Assembly: GCA_050247895.1 (NCBI GenBank)
Contig: JBFWTJ010000210.1
Span: 1-7,076, forward strand
Reading direction: 5' to 3'
Origin: CAVPEW01 sp050247895
GTDB taxonomy: Bacteria > Actinomycetota > Acidimicrobiia > Acidimicrobiales > VFJN01
Length of the DNA: 7,076 nt
Shown: positions 4,701 to 7,076 of the stretch, in pieces
Layout: the number at the start of each line of letters is the position of its first letter
Numbering within the stretch: the stretch's first letter is position 1
The notes under the pieces: model-generated
Seen by the model: only the letters and a program-made list of their open reading frames with translations
Databases searched by the model: none
What the model was told of the DNA's origin: nothing
Translations under genes and position numbers: made by a program

Positions 4701-7067
4701 CTCGAGCGACTGGGCACCGGAGAACACGAAGCCGACGGCGCCGCCGGGCTGGGCCGCGGTGGTGGCGTCGAAGGGCCCGAAGGACGGGTCGGACGGCTTG
4801 GTGATGCGGACCACCGCGCCGGCCTTGGCCGCGCCGTCGTAGTTGGAGATGACCCGCCCGGTGACCGTGGCGTTGGGCACCAGGGAGAAGTCGGCCGTCA
4901 CGGCCCCGCCCACGGCGAGGCGGACGCTGCGGCTGGACGGGGCGTGGCCCGCGGCCGAGGCGGTCACGGTGTGGATGCCCGGTGGCAGGTTCTCGACCAC
5001 GTAGTTGCCGGCCCCGTCGGCGGTGGCGGTGACGACCAGGTCGCTGCCGTCCGCGGTCGACACCCGCACGCTGATGCCGGCCCCGGCCAGCGGGCCCCCG
5101 GTGGTGGCCGTGACCACGCCGTTGACCGTGGAGGTGTCGGGCAGGCTCTCGGGCGGGACGGCCACCATGGTCACGTCGGCGATCCGCCGGTCGCCCGCGG
5201 CCAGGTCGACCAGGATCTGCTCGGTCCGGTAGCCGTAGCGCTCGAGGGTCACCACGTAGCTGCCCGGGGGGATCCCCCGCAGCTCGTAGCGCCCGTCGCC
5301 GCCCTCGCCGGCCGAGCCGGACTTGAAGGTCCGGCCCTCCGACACCAGAGTGATCCCGACCCCGCCGATGCCCACCACCGAGCCGTCGGGCAGCTGCTCG
5401 ACGATCCGGCCGACGAGCTGGGCCGTGCTGCGACGGACCTCGAGGGATAGGTCGACGTCGGCGGAGAGCTCGACCTGGCGGGTCAGGGTCTGCCATCCCT
5501 CGCCGGCCACGGTGAGCGTGTAGGTGCCGGGGACGGGCAGGGCGGGGATGAGGAACCCGCCGGTCGGGCCCTCGGTGAGGGTGGTGGCCGTGCGGGTGGT
5601 CTCGCCGTCGGTGACGGTGACGTCGAGGCCGCCGACGGCCCCCTCGGCCGAGGTGACGGTCCCGCCGATGGCGGCCACGCCGTCGGACACCTCGATGACC
5701 ACGCCGCTGGCCGAGTCGCTGCCGGCCAGGTCGACCCGGGCCGCCTCGGCGCCGTAGCCGGGCCGGGAGGTGGTCAGGACCCAGGTGGCCGGCGTGGCCA
5801 GGCCCTCGAGGGCGAAGGCACCGACCTGGCCGGTGGAGGCCGACGTGGTGGTCAGCACGAGGGTCCCGTCGGTGGCGGTGACCGTCACGCCCCCGGCACC
5901 CGCGCCGCCGCCGGTGACGATGCGCCCGCTGATCGAGCCGGGCCCGGCCACGAGGTCGACCTCGAGCGCCGGGGGCTCCTGGCCCTCGGCGGTCTCGACG
6001 ATGAAGCGGCGGGTCTGGTAGCCGGGCTTGGAGAAGGTGACCAGGTAGAGGCCGGGGGCCCGGACCCCGCCGAAGGCCCAGGCGCCGTCGACGTCGGTCG
6101 AGGTCGACCGGCGCTCGTCGACGGTCTGGCCCACGACCCCGACCGAGCGGCCGTAGCGCTTGGGCGGCCCGTCGGCCATGCGGAAGGTGCGCAGCGGTTG
6201 GGCGAACTCGGCCTGGTCGGCCTCGGGGTCGGACAGGTTGACCGGCCGGATGGCGACGTCGACGCCCTCGGGGTCGGCGGCCGACACGGTGCCGCCGACG
6301 CGCACGCCGGCCGGCGCGGCCTGCTCGGCGCCACCCTCCTCAGCGCCCGCGCCCCCGCCGCCGGGGCCCCCGCCCGCGCCGCCACCCGAGCCCGCCCCGC
6401 CGGTGCCGTCGGCCTCCTCCTCGGCCGCCGCAGCCGCGGCCGCCGCCGCGGCACGCCGGTCGGCGTCGGAGTCCCCGGAGCGGATCCGGTCGAGGCCGAC
6501 GACCAGGGCGCTGGCCCACAGGCCGAGCAGGACGAGCAGGGCCAGCAACCCGGTCACCCCGCGGGAGAACAGGGGGGCCTGGGTGAACCCGCCGGGGAGG
6601 CGCAGGTCGCGCTGGCGGGTGGCGACGACCACGCCGAAGGGGCTGCGCCGGGCGGTGCCGAACAGGGGCCGGCGGCGGGTCACGGTCCCGGTCACGGTGC
6701 GCCGGGACCCGGGCGGCACGACCAGCGAGCGGGGCTGGAAGGACACCTCGACCTGGCCGGACCGGTCGTCGGCCATGTGCACCTCGACCTGGCCGGCGCC
6801 CCGGTTCTCCAGCTCCAGGGCGACGCCGGCGCGCCGGGCGCCCCGGACCTCGGCCGGGGCGAGCCGGGCCCGCAGGTCGGCGCCCTCGTCGAGCACGAGG
6901 ACCACCGGAGCCAGCACGCGGGCCAGGACGTCGTCCGCTCCGGCCGGCGCGGGCCGGGCCGACCCGTCCGACCCGGTCCACCCCGTGGCGCCGCCGGCGC
7001 CCCCGCCCGGGCCGGGCCACCCTTCGCAGGCGGCGCCGGCACCGCCGCTCGAGCCGGCCCGGACCAC
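1746..7067 (-). CDS. Giant membrane-anchored protein with about 16 carboxypeptidase-regulatory-like modules
   Basis: The visible product is 1,773 residues from GTG 7067. GAGGA at 7076-7072 is a plausible ribosome binding site, but the frame stays open to the window edge, so the start may lie further out. Order of parts: 1-43 Gly/Ala-rich; about 44-160 an Ig-like beta-sandwich (ALELENRGAGQVEV, then RSLVVPPGSRRTV); 171-191 one membrane helix; 206-252 an Ala10/Glu/Gly linker; 255-1773 about 16 beta-sandwich modules of 84-120 residues, typically opening GSISGxV and closing with DGxY...PPGSYxVTxxxxGY. This matches CarboxypepD_reg/CnaB-like families, which are structural or binding domains; no peptidase catalytic domain is present. 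No cleavable signal peptide, LPXTG or other wall-sorting motif is seen, so topology is probably N-in, C-out. There are only 11 lysines. Cys pairs 862/874 and 972/993 fit extracytoplasmic disulfides. The N-terminal part resembles proteins annotated 'hydrolytic protein' in actinomycetes, including ones I recall in contractile injection loci. Function is not established; stalk, adhesin and machine anchor are all possible. Confidence 0.9.
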   Translation of the reverse strand: MVRAGSSGGAGAACEGWPGPGGGAGGATGWTGSDGSARPAPAGADDVLARVLAPVVLVLDEGADLRARLAPAEVRGARRAGVALELENRGAGQVEVHMADDRSGQVEVSFQPRSLVVPPGSRRTVTGTVTRRRPLFGTARRSPFGVVVATRQRDLRLPGGFTQAPLFSRGVTGLLALLVLLGLWASALVVGLDRIRSGDSDADRRAAAAAAAAAAEEEADGTGGAGSGGGAGGGPGGGGAGAEEGGAEQAAPAGVRVGGTVSAADPEGVDVAIRPVNLSDPEADQAEFAQPLRTFRMADGPPKRYGRSVGVVGQTVDERRSTSTDVDGAWAFGGVRAPGLYLVTFSKPGYQTRRFIVETAEGQEPPALEVDLVAGPGSISGRIVTGGGAGAGGVTVTATDGTLVLTTTSASTGQVGAFALEGLATPATWVLTTSRPGYGAEAARVDLAGSDSASGVVIEVSDGVAAIGGTVTSAEGAVGGLDVTVTDGETTRTATTLTEGPTGGFLIPALPVPGTYTLTVAGEGWQTLTRQVELSADVDLSLEVRRSTAQLVGRIVEQLPDGSVVGIGGVGITLVSEGRTFKSGSAGEGGDGRYELRGIPPGSYVVTLERYGYRTEQILVDLAAGDRRIADVTMVAVPPESLPDTSTVNGVVTATTGGPLAGAGISVRVSTADGSDLVVTATADGAGNYVVENLPPGIHTVTASAAGHAPSSRSVRLAVGGAVTADFSLVPNATVTGRVISNYDGAAKAGAVVRITKPSDPSFGPFDATTAAQPGGAVGFVFSGAQSLESGTYQISVVSLADHRPSVPTTFEVSAPSAAAVDLNVDRLGHLQVQVVRPTAAGLQIVTGSQLTIARTDGTAVCNQIVSGATAGPCPVATQGEVVEVAGLAPGDYRADAGAVAGTLPGSAGPVTVELNRTASLIVVLTQSPGSVSGRVVWLKDGVSTGVPGATVTLATRTAFSFDTFSYVETTCTTTGDATGNFTFDFPAPAGQCAPVAGLVFDFGYPIFGDGRFQASAPGFATNDPTYRNPLDGSVVELRANPGTIGGTVTLADGVASPGTPTGITGTVTTKPTGSGTVAVTVGSTGTISATENGTPTVTAGRYVIAFSKAGYDTETVTVDVAPGGTADASATLDRQGSVTVTAVSRPNPAQPAGASNVQRPVGGVTFTLTPSSGPARQLTAPAGEDHVTFTGVTAGSYTLTGSRAGFDPPVTPLAITVGIGQDRSDTIVLRRYGSISGRLVGVTGDGSSPLVGVTVTAEGPDAATTRFSDVTGPDGSFAIEGLLNGSYDLSTTGVTGWQDLSRTGVVVANADDAALGDVTVNATLASLSGTIVDDATGDGISGATVRIYRDVSGSRVEATTTTDGDGDYSFTGVVPAIWQVEITATGYASVRTAVDLVSNRNFTLDEDLARLRNSVVGDVVARFGTKDLALEGASVVATDIASGTAAPAVPTGADGKYRIDGLLDGSYSISITKDGFTTATATVDLSGGVTRRADGVLPALRRSVAVTVTSAVGDAPISGVAVTLVAATGPTDTGANVGPSNTSGTGVASFSDVLPGAYTVQVAAGGGHLSGSTSLTVPISSSGATVTAAVEVAEARLAGTVTYDDGTSGGPQPSDGAVVQVFAGPGADPATAPVLRTLTVTSGSYSAYVAAGTYTLRIAQGGAEAVGDVTLAVGEIDGLDAALAEPGSITASVEDDEGDPVATATVTVSSGVTIVATLTSGAGGTYAFADIPPGSYTVTATGLGDTDSDTVVVTAGAEATVDLVLVPPPPEP
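1749..6305 (-). repeat. Array of about 16 CarboxypepD_reg/CnaB-like modules (protein-level repeat)
   Basis: Approximate module bounds in residues of the giant protein: 255-374, 376-463, 464-547, 548-640, 646-732, 733-827, 829-928, 929-1041, 1042-1135, 1136-1232, 1233-1325, 1326-1411, 1412-1500, 1501-1594, 1595-1685, 1687-1773. Most have an aromatic or His residue after Gly near the end of the fold: Y350, Y438, W525, Y613, H708, F1020, Y1112, F1207, W1298, Y1388, F1477, H1569. Modules have diverged strongly, so the array is old and not a recent DNA-level tandem repeat. Modules 1 and 8 are long (about 113-120 residues), carrying insertions. Bounds were set by eye. Confidence 0.75.
6312..6452 (-). 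other. Ala/Glu/Gly-rich linker after the membrane helix
   Basis: Residues 206-252 of the giant protein: a run of ten Ala, then EEEAD, then a Gly-rich tract with few other residues. It is expected to be flexible or extended and to separate the membrane helix from the first beta-sandwich module. Such GCC/GGC-rich DNA is prone to replication slippage, so its length may vary between strains. Confidence 0.7.
6495..6557 (-). other. Single membrane helix of the giant protein
   Basis: Residues about 171-191 (VTGLLALLVLLGLWASALVV onward) form the only strongly hydrophobic segment in the 1,773 residues. It is preceded by an Arg-containing stretch (RQRDLR, FSRG) and followed by DRIRSGDSDADRR. Charge bias is weak, but the absence of a signal peptide and the extracellular-type modules afterwards favour N-terminus in, C-terminus out. 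Confidence 0.85.
6588..6938 (-). other. Ig-like beta-sandwich domain on the N-terminal side of the membrane helix
   Basis: Residues about 44-160 of the giant protein. Alternating strands include GVALELENRG (81-90), GQVEVHMADD and SLVVPPGSRRTVTGTV (114-129), then RRRPLFGTARRSPFGVVVATR. The 'LxLxNRG... / VxPGxxxxV' pattern is typical of COG1470-like and related Ig-like domains. The sequence FTQAPLFSRG just before the helix also matches my memory of actinobacterial 'hydrolytic protein' entries. In those relatives a second, similar domain usually precedes this one; it may lie beyond the window edge or be missing. The assignment is by pattern only. Confidence 0.5.
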
Positions 7068-7076
7068 GGTGTCCTC

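Noticed and set aside
1089..5450. A 1,453-codon open frame on the plus strand opposite the giant gene
   Set aside because: It is a shadow: it cuts through the reductase, tetR and giant genes and yields an Arg/Gly/His/Asp-rich product with no recognisable domain. Long antisense frames are normal when third positions are nearly all G or C.
1831..5496. A 1,221-codon open frame on the minus strand inside the giant gene, in another frame
   Set aside because: The product is dominated by Arg, His, Pro and Gly with no domain pattern, while the other frame shows regular beta-sandwich modules over the same bases.
1749..6305. CRISPR-like or microsatellite repeat impression from recurring GTCGGCGGTGACG-type strings
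   Set aside because: The recurrences are irregularly spaced and follow codons for Val/Thr/Asp/Gly in the protein modules. No constant repeat length or spacer pattern exists.
1746..7067. Metallocarboxypeptidase activity suggested by the regulatory-like modules
   Set aside because: Only the accessory beta-sandwich type is present; no zinc-binding HxxE...H catalytic domain is visible anywhere in the 1,773 residues.

Overview
The window is about 70% G+C or more, with G or C at nearly every third codon position. It carries an F420-type DUF385 enzyme paired with a TetR regulator of the WHG C-terminal type. Together these point to a high-GC actinomycete (Actinomycetota). A lineage such as Acidimicrobiia is possible, but the sequence alone does not prove it.

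Layout. (1) Bases 1-627, plus strand: the C-terminal part of a protein whose beginning lies left of the window. It has two Cys4 zinc ribbons, a Pro/Glu-rich linker and a C-terminal membrane anchor. (2) Bases 628-727: a short hairpin just after the stop codon, then a compact promoter whose spacer and start region hold two copies of a palindromic TetR-type operator, together forming a 43-bp near-continuous palindrome. (3) Bases 728-1710, plus strand: a two-gene operon in which a DUF385/Ddn-family deazaflavin-dependent reductase overlaps a TetR regulator by a GTGA junction. The regulator is the natural candidate to bind the twin operators, giving an autoregulated detoxification or redox module. 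(4) Bases 1711-1745: a 35-bp convergent gap next to a 14-bp tandem duplication that includes the stop codon of the opposing gene. (5) Bases 1746-7067, minus strand: one very large gene (1,773 codons visible) filling three quarters of the window. It encodes a cytoplasmic Ig-like beta-sandwich domain, one membrane helix, an Ala/Gly-rich linker, and about 16 tandem carboxypeptidase-regulatory-like (CarboxypepD_reg/CnaB-like) beta-sandwich modules expected outside the membrane.

Most interesting point: the order 'Ig-like domain without signal peptide, membrane helix, extracytoplasmic regulatory-like modules' resembles membrane proteins that I recall from actinobacterial contractile injection system (CIS) loci. 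The giant protein could therefore be a membrane anchor or wall-spanning stalk for such a machine, with the rest of the cluster expected beyond base 7076. That is a hypothesis; no CIS structural gene lies inside the window. The reductase/TetR operon looks like an independent neighbour. The zinc-ribbon membrane protein may or may not belong with the giant protein.
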